Shown one piece after another: positions 40,894-52,785 of a stretch of DNA of 64,000 bases; within the stretch, counting starts at the first letter, position 1, and every line of letters begins with the position of its first letter. This stretch comes from Lucinisca nassula. Lineage: Eukaryota; Mollusca; Bivalvia; Lucinida; Lucinidae. The stretch covers positions 100,938,072-101,002,071 of the forward strand of contig OY757014.1 of assembly GCA_963580285.1 (NCBI GenBank), written 5' to 3'. A program made the translations under genes and the position numbers. The notes below the pieces were generated by a model. The model saw only the letters and a program-made list of their open reading frames with translations. It did no database searches and was not told where the DNA came from.

Positions 40894-42125
40894 GTTAGTG
40901 ATACCGATAACCCTGATAAAGAAGTATTGCAGTTAACAATTAACTACGGGTGTTGAAGTAAGTAACATGATTGACCACTCTGGCAAATCGAATTAATTCC
41001 GAAATATAAACGCCATAGGATGCCGCACGAGGAACATCACCATCCAAGAAAGGAAAATTTACAATCTCAAAATCAAAATCATCGCGCTTATCATAAATTT
41101 TGCAAGAAACAAACCCATCTACAACACATAGATGTAAATCCAAATACGGACCCTTGGTATCAGAAGAATTTGCTTTATTTAACTGAAGTTCGGAGGGGGT
41201 AGGGTAAATTTGACCGATCAAACCATCGAAATAGGTATTGTCAATATTTAATAAACCATCCAATATTTAATCACATGTTTTTTGGTGGCAATAAAACATT
41301 AAGTTAATCATTTAGAGAGTTCAATGGTGGTACAAGAGCTTGAATTTGCCGTAAACCGTGTTTTGTATGGTATTTAATGAAGTGACGTAAAGACGTCTTA
41401 GGTTTAGGAGCTAATTATTTCATATTTTGAGAATAAAATAAATGCGTTTGTTCACTATCTTCTAAGTTTCCATTCTTGGAGAGTTTTATGCTCAACATAC
41501 TCTCGTTTACACCATCGAATACTATTCATTCAAGGCAACAGCAATTGTATCTCTACACTAAGTCTTATTGAAATCAATTTCAGAAGAAAATCGATAGTTT
41601 GTCCCTTTAGAAATTATATTACGTATCCTAGAATCAGGAATAACTTTTATATTGCCAGTAATAATATGACCAGCACCAGGGTGGCAATACACTGAATTTT
41701 TACAATTACAGTCATCAGGAGTGTTAGTGCCAATATCAAGATCAGATACAAGTTTATTGAAATTAAAAATTACAGATCTAACATGTTTATTGTATATATA
41801 GCACATTATGGGTGTTTCAGTATTTTGAAAATAAGCATGAATTGATGAAATCACCGAACTGTTCCGGAAGATACTAGGTAAATCTATAAAATCCAAACTC
41901 TTATTAATGAATGATATTTTGATGTAATGATATTTGTGATTAGTTTCAGAATCGATGTAAGGACGAAGTGCATGCTGAATATAACCTATAGTTAAAAGAA
42001 CAGCATCGTATAAATGATTAGAACTAGCGTAGAATTTATTCTCCTCGGTGTCCAGAATAGGTAATACAAAAAAGGGTAATGAACTCAGAAAAGCAAGCAT
42101 TGAGTGGCGTCCGTGATTCAATAAT
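40894..42125 (-). pseudogene. PLE with internal deletion: N-terminal domain fused to RT C-terminal half
   Basis: Minus strand. The N-terminal part (42121 to 41558) contains RPYIDSETNHKYHYIKISFI, LDFIDLPSIFRNSSV and DCNCKNSVYCHPGAGHIITG..IRNIISKG, a cysteine-containing block shared with 56430-56750. It continues as degraded sequence to about 41280, then jumps to DGLLNIDNTYFDGLIGQIYP, LQLNKANSSDT and FDFEIVNFPFLDGDVPRAASYGVYIS of the RT, ending near 40896. The palm segment with IPMG is deleted. Stops and frameshifts present. It abuts the 3' tip of the plus copy at 40893. Confidence 0.75.
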
Positions 42126-42295
42126 AGTATGGACTGTCACTTCAGCCTGGTATTGTTTCTTTTAATTTTGAAACCATGTAATTAACGTTTATAATTGCCA
42201 TTTGTTTCTGGTGCCTGTTGCCGTGCGATCTAGTTTAATGCTTTCGACAGTCCAGAAGCGAGAAAAGATCGAAATCGGGCATTTTAGATATATAA

Positions 42296-42430
42296 AGTAG
42301 AAGTAAAACAAAGATCAGGAATTGATACAATTAACTTACTCCATCCATAAAAGACACCAAAGGGAAAGAAATACAAACATTAAGCGACCAGACCATAATG
42401 GAAACCTAAACAAAGGAAGGCCATATGGAC
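42296..42430 (-). mobile_element. PLE 3'-end fragment g
   Basis: TAGAAGTAAAACAAAGATCA to GGAAGGCCATATGGACAT; nearly identical to fragments c and j. Confidence 0.65.
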
Positions 42431-42499
42431 ATATAAGCCTCATGAAATATGTTGTCATTAAAACCAAATGAAGAAGGTATCTGTAATAATTAAATCCAT

Positions 42500-42740
42500 T
42501 TTTATTCAGTTTCATGTCGTTTAATAATTTTAAACCTAGCTGTAGATTTTACATCATAGCATTTTTTTTCTACTGGCTGTATAGAAATATTTTTTACAGA
42601 ATGACCTTTACGTTTGTAATGAGGGTACAGGAAAGTGTCTGTTTTTTAGGCTTACTCATTCCACGAATGTGTTCGTTAAATTTAGTTTTTAACATGCGAT
42701 TAGTTTGCCCAACGTACTGTATTTTACAATTTGCAGTATG
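42500..42740 (-). pseudogene. PLE GIY-YIG endonuclease remnant
   Basis: The minus strand encodes, in one frame, YVGQTNRMLKTKFNEHIRG, the YVGQT..L..R..EH part of a GIY-YIG nuclease, and in the adjacent frame LYPHYKRKGHSVKNISIQPV and EKKCYDVKSTARFKIIKRHE, the usual region that follows. Penelope-like elements carry such a C-terminal endonuclease. A frameshift separates the two parts, and it points opposite to the RT fragment that follows at 42741. Confidence 0.75.
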
Positions 42741-43497
42741 TCAGGTATTCACATATATCAAATCCGTAGACTTACTACGCAAAGACTTTTCAAAATTTTG
42801 TAGACGTCATTCTGATTTAATTTCAAAATTCAATATTGGACTTAAATCTGTTCTGCAACAAGGTCTTTATTATATTTTCTTTTATTTTTTAACCCGAATT
42901 TTATGGTAAATTCAGAAAAATATATATATAACCGCAATGACTTCAGCACCAACTTTCGTAAAATCATTCTTCGATACAAAAAGATTGGGTACATCACACT
43001 GTTATATACGACCGACTGCATGCATGGTAGATAACCCAATCACGGTTGACAACTTTGCTTCCCTCCTTAATTGCACGCCCGTGGGCAAGGCCTCAGATTC
43101 TATGGCGGTTCCAGCATAAAAGCTTACTGAGAATTAGAGATAATCTTATCCTATATATGTTGGTTTGTGCCAAAGGCACTGTCTCTGGTCGGGCCCATCG
43201 TGGTGTAAATGTTGGTTTTCTTTTGCTCCAGCATTTCAGTGGTTTGTTGCTGTCATGTCCCCACCTTTGTTTTCTGTTATTGTTTGATTTTTTGTGTTCA
43301 CGATGATGTTGCACCGATGAGTTAGGAAGCCTCCATGCGGACTGAACAAATAATTTGTCTAAATCGCGACGGAAGTAAGGGCCAGGAGTGTGGCCACGTA
43401 AAATCGATTTAAGCCCCAAAGTGGAATTCGTTTCACTGACCATTCCAAGGCGGTTCTTCTGTCGCGGATTATTTTTGTTATGGTTTATCTTTGGGTG
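42741..43497 (+). pseudogene. PLE fragment h: RT C-terminus and 3' region
   Basis: CGTCATTCTGATTTAATTTC (42806), TTATGGTAAATTCAGAAAAA, then CACGCCCGTGGGCAAGGCCT and the 3' region to CTTTGGGTGTTT at 43497. A TTATATTTTCTTTTATTTTT insert lies at 42867. The 3' region continues at 43823 after an S1 insertion. Confidence 0.7.
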
Positions 43498-43822
43498 TTT
43501 TGCTGCAGAATGCTTCCACGCAGAGCTGAATCTGACCGCACACCAGTACTGGTAAACCGCTTAGAGGATCTAAGTAGAAGTAAAATAAAGATCAGGAATC
43601 GATACAATTAATTTACTCCACCCATCAAAGACACCCAGGCAAAGAGGTGGGAGTCGGACCGTCCGTGCTTATAAACATTATTGGTTTCATTGGGCGACAG
43701 GGCTTGCGATGTCATTTCATCTCAATGTCGGATAAAAGTCCCACAAAATTGGAAGCAACGTCTCCAAAATGACCTTTATAGTGTTGACGGGGACGTTAAA
43801 CATCAAATCGAACAAACACAAT
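43498..43822 (+). mobile_element. S1 repeat inserted in the PLE 3' region, itself split by a PLE tip
   Basis: TTGGGTGTTT stands on both sides (about 43490 and 43824), a target duplication of about 10 bp. Inside S1, between GGATCTAAG and GGTGGGAGTCGG, lies 43574-43645, a reversed PLE 3' tip (TAGAAGTAAAATAAAGATCA). So three insertion events are stacked. Confidence 0.75.
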
Positions 43823-44402
43823 ATTTGGGTGTTTGTGTCGCTTATATTATTTTGTTTTGGATAGCCAATTGGCCATTTTGTGGGAAAGTAACTGTCCTTT
43901 TGGCTTTCCGCTATTGGTGTTTCCATAAGGGTCTGTTGTTTCTTGTTTGTGTCTCATTCCCTTTGGTGTCTCTGATAGGAACTGTGGGTTAATTGTATCG
44001 ATTCCTGATCATTGCCTCCACTTCTATTCTTCATGCGGACTGAATAAATAGATTGTCTCAATCGCGACGAAAGTAAGGACGAGTATTGTGGCCACGTAAA
44101 ATCGTTTAAAACCCTCCCCCACCACCAGTGGAATTCGTTTCACTGACCGTTCCAAGGCGGTTCTTCTGTCGTGTTTAATTTTTGTTATGGTTTGTCTTTG
44201 AGTGTTTGCATCGCTCATATTATTTTGTTTTGGATAGCCATTTGGCCTTTTTGTGGGAAAGTAACTGTCCTTTTGGCTTTCCGCTATTGATGTTTCCATT
44301 AGAGTCTTGTTGTTTCATCTTTGTGTTTCTTTTCCGTTGGCGTCTGTGATTGGAGCTGTGCGTTAATTGTATCGATTCGTGATCATTTCCTTCACTTCTG
44401 TT
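43823..44402 (+). mobile_element. PLE 3' region, end of copy h plus partial tandem copy i
   Basis: 43823-44028 completes the 3' region to CCTCCACTTCTATTCTT; 44029-44402 begins again at CATGCGGACTGAATAAATAG and runs to the same tip. Partial tandem 3' ends of this kind are common for Penelope-like elements. Confidence 0.7.
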
Positions 44403-44984
44403 TTACATGTCAAATCGGACATGGTAACTACAGAAAAGAATCAACCGTGTACAGATGAAGAATGGTAGACGCAGTGTATAAATGTGAACAGCATCTGCAG
44501 GTCTTAGCATTGCACTTAGAAATACTAGGATACATTCCCCTTCTTTTGAAAGGATTGTAGAACAGGCGATCTGATAGTAAATAAGTCTCACATTATTTTA
44601 AGATAAAATAGTAGCGCCTGCTCCACTTAAATTAACGGAAGCGGCAGAAAACAAATACCAATACCGACGGCAACATAGCTTTAAAATTATAAATAGAATG
44701 CGGAATTCGTTAAATAAGCAGAATTTAACCTAAGGGGAGATATGGTAAGTTTAAATTTATTTGTGATACCAATGCGTGTTTAAAGGGGCGATACTGTCAA
44801 AACTGAGGCGATATTCATTAAGTTAAACAGTATACGGAAGAACGGTAAATCCTTCAAATAGACTATAACAAAAGCCCCAAAAACAGCAGTGCCTATTTAA
44901 AGCCCATATATATCGAAAAAGCATTTGTTATACAAACATCGGTCCAATTAAGACCTTTATCGGGCATCTAAAGGATGTCAAGTT
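44403..44984. other. Intron, nothing recognised
   Basis: No exon or repeat family recognised. Confidence 0.4.
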
Positions 44985-45067
44985 AAGGAACGGTAAAGTG
45001 AGTGAGTGTTTGAATTTAACGTGTCACCAACAGCTAGGATCATACGGAGACCGGACCTCGGTTTAAA

Positions 45068-45216
45068 TATGTTCTGTAAAAAGTTATCCTTTGGAAGCAA
45101 GGAATACACCAGATAACTGGAAAATATGAAATGTACATATTTTCTGGGCCAGACTAGCTAGTTTCGGCCAATAAGGCCTCAACTGTGACCCTCAGATATT
45201 TTTAAAATTCCACAAA
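45068..45216 (-). mobile_element. RZ variant 2, partial monomer
   Basis: Starts TATGTTCTGTAAAAAGTTAT and includes GGAAGCAAGGAATACACCAG, as at 60758, then a hammerhead-like motif and TTTTTAAAATTCCACAAA. Only about 150 bp of the monomer is present. Confidence 0.7.
45146..45191 (-). ncRNA. Hammerhead ribozyme, core mutated
   Basis: Minus strand: GGGTCA, then CAGTTGA where the core should read CTGATGA, stem II GGCC-TTATT-GGCC, GAAA, loopless stem III ACTAG/CTAGT, triplet GTC, then TGGCCC. The stems are kept with compensatory changes against the 21063 motif, but the core is altered, so cleavage is not expected. Confidence 0.75.
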
Positions 45217-45469
45217 GACCCATCCGAAAGTCTTGATAAGCCCGGGGTCGACCCTGCGACCCCTGGTTTACAAGGCGAGTTGCATAACCATTACACCATC
45301 GAGGCGTCTAAACGGAACGGTGAAAAGTAATTGTAAATGCAATCCCTGAGGATTGGAAAAATAAGAGCATTTACACTTAGTCTATTTATTAGAAGGCGGT
45401 GTTGGAGAATAGATTTGCTGAAGTGTTGTGTTCAGGTGAGGATAATGACAATCAATTTGAGACATTCTA

Positions 45470-45925
45470 AAGTAGAAGTAAAACAAAGATCAGGAATCGA
45501 TACAATTAACTTACTCCACCCACCAAAGACGCCAAAGGGAAAGAAACACAAACATTAAGCGACCAGACCATAATGGAAACCTAAACAAAGGAAGGCCATA
45601 AGGACAGTGACTTTCCCACAAAATGGCCATATGGCCATCCAAAATAAAAAGACACAAGTGATACACACAGCAAGTAACAAACAACAGCATAAATAAACCG
45701 CGACAGAAGAACCGCCTTGGAACGGTCAGTGGAAAGATTTCCACTGGGGGGCTTAAATCGATTTTACGTGGCCACAATCCTCGCCCTTACTTCCGTCGCG
45801 ATTTAGACAAATAATTTGTTCAGTCCGCATGAAGGCCTCCTAACTCATCAGTGCAACATCTCCGTGAACACAAAAAATCAAAGAACCACAGAGGTGAGAC
45901 AACGGTGAGGACTCGACAGCAAGAA
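45470..45925 (-). mobile_element. PLE 3'-end fragment j
   Basis: AGTAGAAGTAAAACAAAGAT through GGTCAGTGGAAAGATTTCCA and CATCAGTGCAACATCTCCGT to CAGCAAGAAG. Confidence 0.7.
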
Positions 45926-46206
45926 GTTAGTTTTCCAGTTGGCACATTTGTAAAGAAGTTTATGCAATAGACGGCAACCTATAGTTTCAGTACAATATAT
46001 GTTTTTTTTTCTTCTTTTTTTTTGTAAATTAACCCAAGTCTTAGTTTAAGATAGTGAGACAAGGAGTCCGGACTTAACAGTCGACAATGAGATTCGCTTC
46101 ATTGCTTATTTCACTTTTATATCGAAGGATATCGTCCAATGAGTCTTGTTTAGCGCCCATGTAAATACAGGTGTGTGCATTTATTACTAGACATCACCTT
46201 GAACAG
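45926..46206. other. Intron before the kringle exon
   Basis: T-rich run near 46002-46025; the acceptor region is ACATCACCTTGAACAG. Nothing else recognised. Confidence 0.5.
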
Positions 46207-46503
46207 GTACTCTTGGCTGTACGGATATGCATCTCACAAGATTGTACGAAGGTAAAGTTTTTGTAACAAACCATGGACTAACCTGTGCAGACTGGGCTTC
46301 TCATGTAGATGACGTACCTGGCGGTGGCACACCAACAAGTCATACGTTAACAGACAGAGATTTCCCTACCGACGGAGGTTTGATCAAAGCAAAGAACTAC
46401 TGTCGTAACTTTAAAATAGATGAAGGCATCTACACAAGACCTGGTTGTTTCACAACAGACCCTATGTTTGTGTTTGACTGGTGTACTCATAGCATATGCA
46501 GAG
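46207..46503 (+). CDS. Exon: kringle domain
   Basis: Acceptor CCTTGAACAG before 46207 and donor GTAAGA after 46503. The 297 bases enter and leave in phase 1, the symmetric 1-1 arrangement usual for kringle modules. The peptide has six cysteines in kringle order: GCTDMHLTRLYEG, LTCADWASH, KNYCRNF, RPGCFTTDP, FDWCTHSIC. The NYCRN and CADW/FDWC marks are characteristic. Kringles are extracellular binding folds held by 1-6, 2-4, 3-5 disulfides. The length of about 95 residues is larger than the usual 80 because of a loop around VDDVPGGGTPTSHTL. Lysine-binding acidic residues cannot be judged by eye. It sits between CUB1 and CUB2 in the same gene. Confidence 0.85.
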
Positions 46504-46911
46504 GTAAGAGCTACTCATGTCAAAGTCACATTTCATAATTGAAGCCCGCCAAGCGAATCTGTATCTTCGAGCATTCCGTCATGACAAATTTTTACTGCGC
46601 ATGTCCAGCCATTCAGACGGGCCAGGGATATGGCTTTCTGTCTGAAGGTTCCTCTTGATTCACTGCTTGGATGAGCGAGCAGCGAAGGTTCTGGCGAGAC
46701 TGCGCGGATGCGCAGGCTCGCCTGAACCTTCGCTGCTCGCATAGGCGATAAGTACCAAAATCGCTTAACGGGGCCCATTTCATATAATGATTTCTGTTTA
46801 TGCTGCAACACTGCATTCATTTCTGAGAAAACTTGTCTTTTTGTATACATAGGTTGCAGTTGCCTGCTAGAACCACTATATCTCTTTATTAAAGGAACGG
46901 ACCGAAACACA
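46504..46911. repeat. Intron with a strong hairpin (46673-46741)
   Basis: GCGAGCAGCGAAGGTTCTGG and its complement form arms of about 26 bp; the inner part CTGCGC-GGAT-GCGCAG closes it. The family is unknown and no second copy was seen in this window. Confidence 0.65.
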
Positions 46912-47460
46912 GACTTGGTTCCAGCGTAATGGCTAACCGAGAATTTAATTTTATGTAATGTTGGTTGGTGATTGAATGATCAGGATGCTATATTTCTTGT
47001 TAGGCCCATCGGACTCCAGCTATTAGTTTTCTTTTGTTCCAGCATTTCAGTGGTTTCAAACTGTCGAGTCCTCACTGTTGTTTCATCTCTGTGGTTGTTT
47101 GATTTTTGTTTTTTCGGTGATGAAGTACTGATGAGCTATGAGTAAGAGGCCTTCATGCGGACTGAACAATTTTGAGGACGAGGATTGCGGCCGCGTAAAA
47201 TTAATTTAAGCCCTCTCAGTGGAATTCGTTTTATTTACCGTTCCAAGGCTGTTCTTCTGTCGTGTTTTTTATTGTTTGTCTTTGAGTGTGTGTGTGTCGC
47301 TTGTTTTGTTTGGTTTTGGATAGCCAACTTTTGGCTTTCCGCTATTGATGTTTCCATAAGGGTCTAGTTATTTCATATTTGTGTTTCTTTCCCTTTGGTG
47401 TCTCTGATGGGAGCTATGGGTTAATTGTATTGATTCCTGATCATTGCATCACTTATATTT
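46912..47460 (+). mobile_element. PLE 3' region fragment k
   Basis: GGTTCCAGCGTAATGGCTAA, CCAGCATTTCAGTGGTTTC, CGGTGATGAAGTACTGATGA to CCTGATCATTGCATCACTTA. Confidence 0.65.
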
Positions 47461-47954
47461 TGGAGCAGAAATTCGAAATGATCGAAACGAACAAACCAAT
47501 ATCGGACTGCAAAACTATATCGCACATAGGGCCTTTCCTTGTCAAATATTCCTTGTATTCATGACTATGCAATCTCCTTCGTTACATAGGTAGTGAGAAA
47601 TGGGGTTTAGTAGGTGCGCATTATTTTCCATATTCTTTTAACAAAGAATTCGAGAATGCGGTTTTAACAACCTCCTACACTATATGTTCTAAAATATCAA
47701 TATTACAAATTGACAGCGGAAAAGGTCATATTCAGAGACTAAAGTATATCATCGTCTCGCACGCACGCACTCTCGACCGCACGAACACAACATATACATA
47801 CAGTCTGAGACATGATTGAACGGCACATATTCAAACAATGCATATCTCGAACATTCATAACTGTCATATAGCAAACAACTTATGCTGTACCGTCAGATGT
47901 AAAAGTATTTCCACGATACTAGAACACACACGAGAACCGACATTTAAGTTTTAA
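47461..47954. other. Intron, nothing recognised
   Basis: Short CGCACGCACGCACTC run at 47760. No other feature. Confidence 0.35.
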
Positions 47955-50900
47955 CTCAACTGAGCACGAAGTGTCCGAGGTAAGCAACTGTGTTCACCCT
48001 GTGTCTGTCGTACGTGCGTCGTCGTCAATATTTACCTTGTTCACCCTCTAAAGTCCACATTTTGATTCAGTTGCCATGACACTTTGCCAGACTGTTTGTC
48101 TTGATAATTTCTAGGCCAAGATTGAATATGGGACATGTCAGGTAAAAAATAGATCACAAGGTCAAATTGTCTTAAAACCTTGTTCGCCGTCTAGACGCCA
48201 TATATTTGCTTCAATCCACATGAATCTTTAACATAATGTTGTCCTTGATGGTATCAAGGTCAAGTTTGAATATTGGTCATGTCATGTCAAAAACTAGGTC
48301 ACTAGGTCAAATTGCGTTAAAACCTTGTTCACCCTCTAGAGGCCTAAGTTTTGCTTCAGTCTTCTTGAGACTTCACCAGAATGTTCACCTTGGTGATATC
48401 TTGGTCGAGTTTGAATATGGGTCATGTCAGGACACTTGGTCAAGTTAGAAGTGAAGGCAATGATGAGGAATCAATACAATTAACCCACAGCTCCCATCAG
48501 AGACACCAAAGGGAAAGAAACACAAACATGAAACAACAAGACCCTAATGGAAATATCAATAGCGGAAAGCCAAAATGACAGATACTTACCCACAAAATGG
48601 CCAATTGGCTATCCAAAACAAAATAATATAAGCGATACAAACACTCAGAGAAAAACCATTACAAAAAATAAACCGCACCAGAAGAACCGCCTTGGAACGG
48701 TCAACGAATTCAACTGTGTGTGTGTGTTGGGGGGGGGGGGGGGGGGTTAATCGATTTTACGTTGCCACAATCCTCGCCCTTACTGCCGTCGCAATTAAGA
48801 CAAATAATTTGTTCAGTCCGCATGAAAGCCTCCTAACTCTTCAGAGCAACATCTCCGTGAACACAAAAATCAAACAACCACAGAGATGAAACAACGGTGA
48901 GGACTGGACAGCAAGAAACCACTGAAATGCTGGAGCAAAAGAAAACAACAGTTAGGCTCCGATGGGCCCGACCAGAGACAGAGCATGAGGTACCAACCAG
49001 CATAAACCTTTACGCTGGAACCGTCATAGAATCTGAGGCCTGACCCATCGGCGTGCAATTAAAGAAGGAAGCAAAGTTGTCAACCGTGATTGGGTTAAAT
49101 ACCATGCATGCAGTCTGCCGTATAACATTTATGTTGTACCCAATCTTTTTATATTGAAGAATGATTTTACGACATTGGGTGCTGAAGTCATTGCGGGTAT
49201 ATATTTTTCTGAATTTATACACTAAGTCACCATAAAATTCGGGTTCCGATAGACCTTGTTGCAGAAGAAACTTAAGTCCAATATTGAATTTTGAAATTAA
49301 ATCAGAATGACGCCTATAAAACTTTGAAAAGGCTTTGCGTAATTTATGGTACCGATAACACTGATTAAAAAGTTTAACCGTTAACAATTTATTACGAGTG
49401 TTGAAGTCAGTTACATGACTACACCCTCTGGCAAATCGAATTAATTGCGAATTATAAACACCATAGGATGGCGCACGAGGAACATCACCTTGTTCACCAT
49501 CTAGAGTCCACAATTTAGCTTCAGTCTTCATGCGTCTTTACCAGAATGTTTGCCTTGACCATATCAAGAATAAGTTCAAATATGGGTTATGCCAGGTCAA
49601 AATCTAGTTCAATAGGTCAAATTTCTTTTAAACCTTGTTCACCCCGAAAAAGCCATAATTTTGCTTCAATCTTCATGACATTTCACCGGAATATTTGCCT
49701 TGATGATATCAAGATCAAGACCGAATATGGGTCATGTCGGGTCAAAAACTGGGTCAATAGATCAAATGTCTGTATAAGCTTGTTCACCCGCTAGAGGCAC
49801 CGGTTCTTCTTTAATCTTCATGAAAATTTATCAGAATGTTCGCCTTGATGATATCTGGGTTTAGTTTGAATTCCTTAAAACCTTGTTTACCTTCGAGAGG
49901 CCACAATTTTGCTTCAATCTTCATGAAACTTTACCAGAATGTTTGTCTTGATATTATCAAGATAAGTTTAAATATGGGTAATGTCAGATCAAAACTAGGT
50001 CACCAGGTCAAATTTCTTTAAAACCTTGTTCAAACTCTATAGGCCTAAGTTTTCCGTTAATCTTCTTGAAACTTAACTAGAACTTTCGCCTTGATGCTAC
50101 CTGAGTCTCGTTTGTTTATGGGTCATGTTAGGTTAAAACTAGGTCACTAGGTGATATTGCTCTAAATCCTTGTTCAACCTCTAGAGGCTACAATTTAGCT
50201 TCAATCTTCATGAAACTTTACCAGAATGTTTGTCTTGATGATATCAAGGTCAAGATCAAATATGGATCATGTTAGGTCAAAAACTAGGTCAATATGTCAA
50301 ATTTCTTTAAAACCTTGTTCACCCTCTAATAGCCATAATTTTGCTTTAATATTCGTAACAACTTCACAGAATGTTTGCTTTGATGATATCAAGCACATGG
50401 GTAATGTCAGGTCACAAACTAGGTCACTAGATCAAATTTCTTTATAGCCTTTTTCACTCTATAGAGGCCTAAGTTTAAATTCAATCTTGAAGTTCATGAC
50501 ACTTTACCAGAATGTTTGCCTTGATGTCATCTGGGTCAGACTTGAATATGGGTCATTTTGGGTCAAAATAAGGTTACAAGGTAAAATTGCGTTAAAACCT
50601 TGTTCACCCTCCAGAGGCCCCAAAGTTGCTTTAATCTTCATGAAAATTTACCAGAATATTTGTGTTGATAATATCAAAGTCAAGATCGAATATGGGTCAT
50701 TTTAGATTAAAAGCTAGGTCACTAGGTCAAATATCTTTTAAACCTTTTTCACCTTCTAGAGGCCACAATTTTGCTTTATCTTCATTACACTTGACCAGAA
50801 TGTTTGCCATGATGATATCTGGTTCATGTTTAAATATGGGTCATATCGGAGCAAAAACAAGGTCACAAGGTTAAATTTCGTTGCAACCTTGTTCACCCGC

Positions 50901-52219
50901 TAGAGGCCATAATTTTGATCCATCCAGTCTTCTTGAAACTTTACCAGAATATTTGCCTTGATAATACCTGGGAAAAATTAGAATATGGGTAATGTCCGGT
51001 TAAAACAAAGGTCACTAGGTCAAATTGCATTAAAACCTTGTTCATCCTCTAGAGGCAATAATTTTGCTTTAATCCTCATGACACTTTTCCAGAATGTCGG
51101 CCTCGATGATATCTTGGTTGATTTTGAATAATTATGTGTCATGTCAGGTCAAAAACTAGGGCACTAGGTCAATTTTCTTTAAAACCTTGTTCCCCCTATG
51201 GAGGCCATAATTTTGCTTCAAACTCCATGACACTTTACCGCAATGTTAGTCTTGATAATAGCTGGGTCTGGTTTGAATATGGGTCATGTAGGGTAAAATG
51301 TAGGTCATAAGGTCAAATTGCATTCAAATCTTGTTCACCCCCTTAGCTTTACATAGACTTGTATAGGGAAAACATTTATTACGCTTGTTGTCTGAAAACA
51401 AATATTTCGTACAAAGCTTCATCTAATGGACCTCAGTATTGTTCAACTTACAGCCCTGGGGGCAAAAAAAAAAAACCCGCGCAGGAGCCCACTTGTTTTA
51501 CATAGACTCATATAGGCAATACATTTAAAAACCTTCTTGATTGAAACCACAAGGCCAATGCCTTTGTTATTTGGTTCACAGCTTCGAGTAGTGGACCTCT
51601 CCCAAGACTGTTCAAATTATTGCGTCCAAATGGCCCCCTGATATTTGGTACACAGCCTTATCTAGTTTCTCAAAACTTAGGGGCTCACAGCATTCATTCC
51701 TGTGTTCTTTGGCATATAGGGAGGGAGCCAGACTGCTTAGCATAGTAACTTTTGGAAGCACATCTAACTGAGAAGCTAGCGGTTGCGCATTGAGATCCAA
51801 TCTTGCTACATACATGTACTTGCATGGAAATTAATCATGGAGTATGTTCCACAATCATTTTTTCCCCATTCTGCTGATCCAAGAAGGGCAGTTGTCAGTT
51901 ACTGGCGAAAGTATGTGTACTTATTACTGGTCAACCACTCAGGTCAAAGCCTGCCTAGGAATAGTGCGGTAAGGTTAACTGACCGCAACTGACATAATCC
52001 TAATTGGTACAAAGGCCCAACATCTGCTAAGCACCATCACATTCTTCCTCATGCCTGTATAACACAGTTCTTAACACTACAGTTTGTCACCCAAAAAGAT
52101 TTATTTTCAACAAATTTTATGCATACATGATCATACGAAGAGAAATCATAGACCTATAGAATGTACTAGAGACAGTGATACTCAGGTGAGCGAATTAGGG
52201 CAATCTGAGCCCTCTTGTT
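47955..52219 (-). repeat. H5: Helitron-like repeat with a long tandem core, split by a PLE
   Basis: Core units of 130-165 bp share ACCTTGTTCACCCTCTAGAG, TTTACCAGAATGTTTGCCTT, GATGATATCAAGGTCAAG and GGGTCATGTCAGGTCAAAA, from 48060 to about 51340. Reverse 5' end at the right: AACAAGAGGGCTCAGATTGC complement at 52200-52219, as at H2. The left side shows GAGCACGAAGTGTCCGAGG, a degraded 3' hairpin. PLE fragment l sits at 48447-49493. Short plus-strand ORFs here are repeat artefacts. Confidence 0.6.
48447..49493 (-). pseudogene. PLE fragment l: RT C-terminal half and 3' region
   Basis: Minus strand: SYGVYNSQLIRFARGCSHVTDFNTRNKLLTVKLFNQ, then YRYHKLRKAFSKFYRRHSDL, LLQQGLSEPEFYGDLVYKFR and ARQTACMV-type sequence to CTPMGQASDSM (49010-49490), with the 3' region at 48447-49010. 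A G run of 18 at 48729. It interrupts the H5 core, which continues at GTTCACCATCTAGAG. Confidence 0.75.
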
Positions 52220-52785
52220 ATATAAATTGTACTTAAGAAACAAATAATGTTTTTGTCATAACCCGTACATCGGGGCAGGGCTGCATGATGTTTCCACGCA
52301 AAACTGAAACCGACCACACATTAGTACTGAAAAATCGCTTACATGGTCCTACAAATAAACCATTTTGTTTTGTTTGGGTGGCTGGGCTTGAGATATCATT
52401 TCATTTCATTGTCGGGTAAAAGTTCAACAAAATTGGAAACAATGTCTACAAAATGACCTAAATAGTGTTGACGAGGACGTAAAACCAGTACTCGTGAAAC
52501 AAAATGTATTGAACTACTTACGCAGAGAAAACAAAGTCGCTGACAAGACTGAGCGGGCACAGCTTAATCTAAACCTTGGTTTTTCGCCAACAGCAAAACA
52601 CAGACATGATGTGATAGACAGGTTCTAGTCTAATCGCTTTTGTTTGTTTGAACTGCGGCGTGGTCCATAGAAACTGGTCACCTTGAAAGTTTCAAATTCT
52701 GTGTTTCCAAAGGATAACGTTTCCATGGAGCATACTTGACTGCTTTTTACTATCCCATTTAGAATTATCTTATGTTTGCACATTT
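52220..52785. repeat. Intron with S1 repeat (52270-52490)
   Basis: S1 blocks GGGCTGCATGATGTTTCCAC, ATTGTCGGGTAAAAGTTCAA and GACCTAAATAGTGTTGACGA at 52270-52490, plus strand. The remainder is unrecognised. Confidence 0.6.

Larger units (their letters stand above)
44985..45315 (-). mobile_element. S3 tRNA-like SINE, split by an RZ copy
   Basis: Left part AGTGAGTGAGTGTTTGAA to GGACCTCGGTTTAAA; right part GACCCATCCGAAAGTCTTGA, GGGTCGACCCTGCGACC, GTTGCATAACCATTACACC. The inserted stretch is 45068-45216. Confidence 0.7.

Noticed and set aside
43290..43345. CTGATGAG-like or CCGATGAG in the PLE 3' region as a hammerhead core
   Set aside because: No GAAA follows at the right distance and no stem II or stem I pairing was found; the real ribozymes lie in the RZ repeats.
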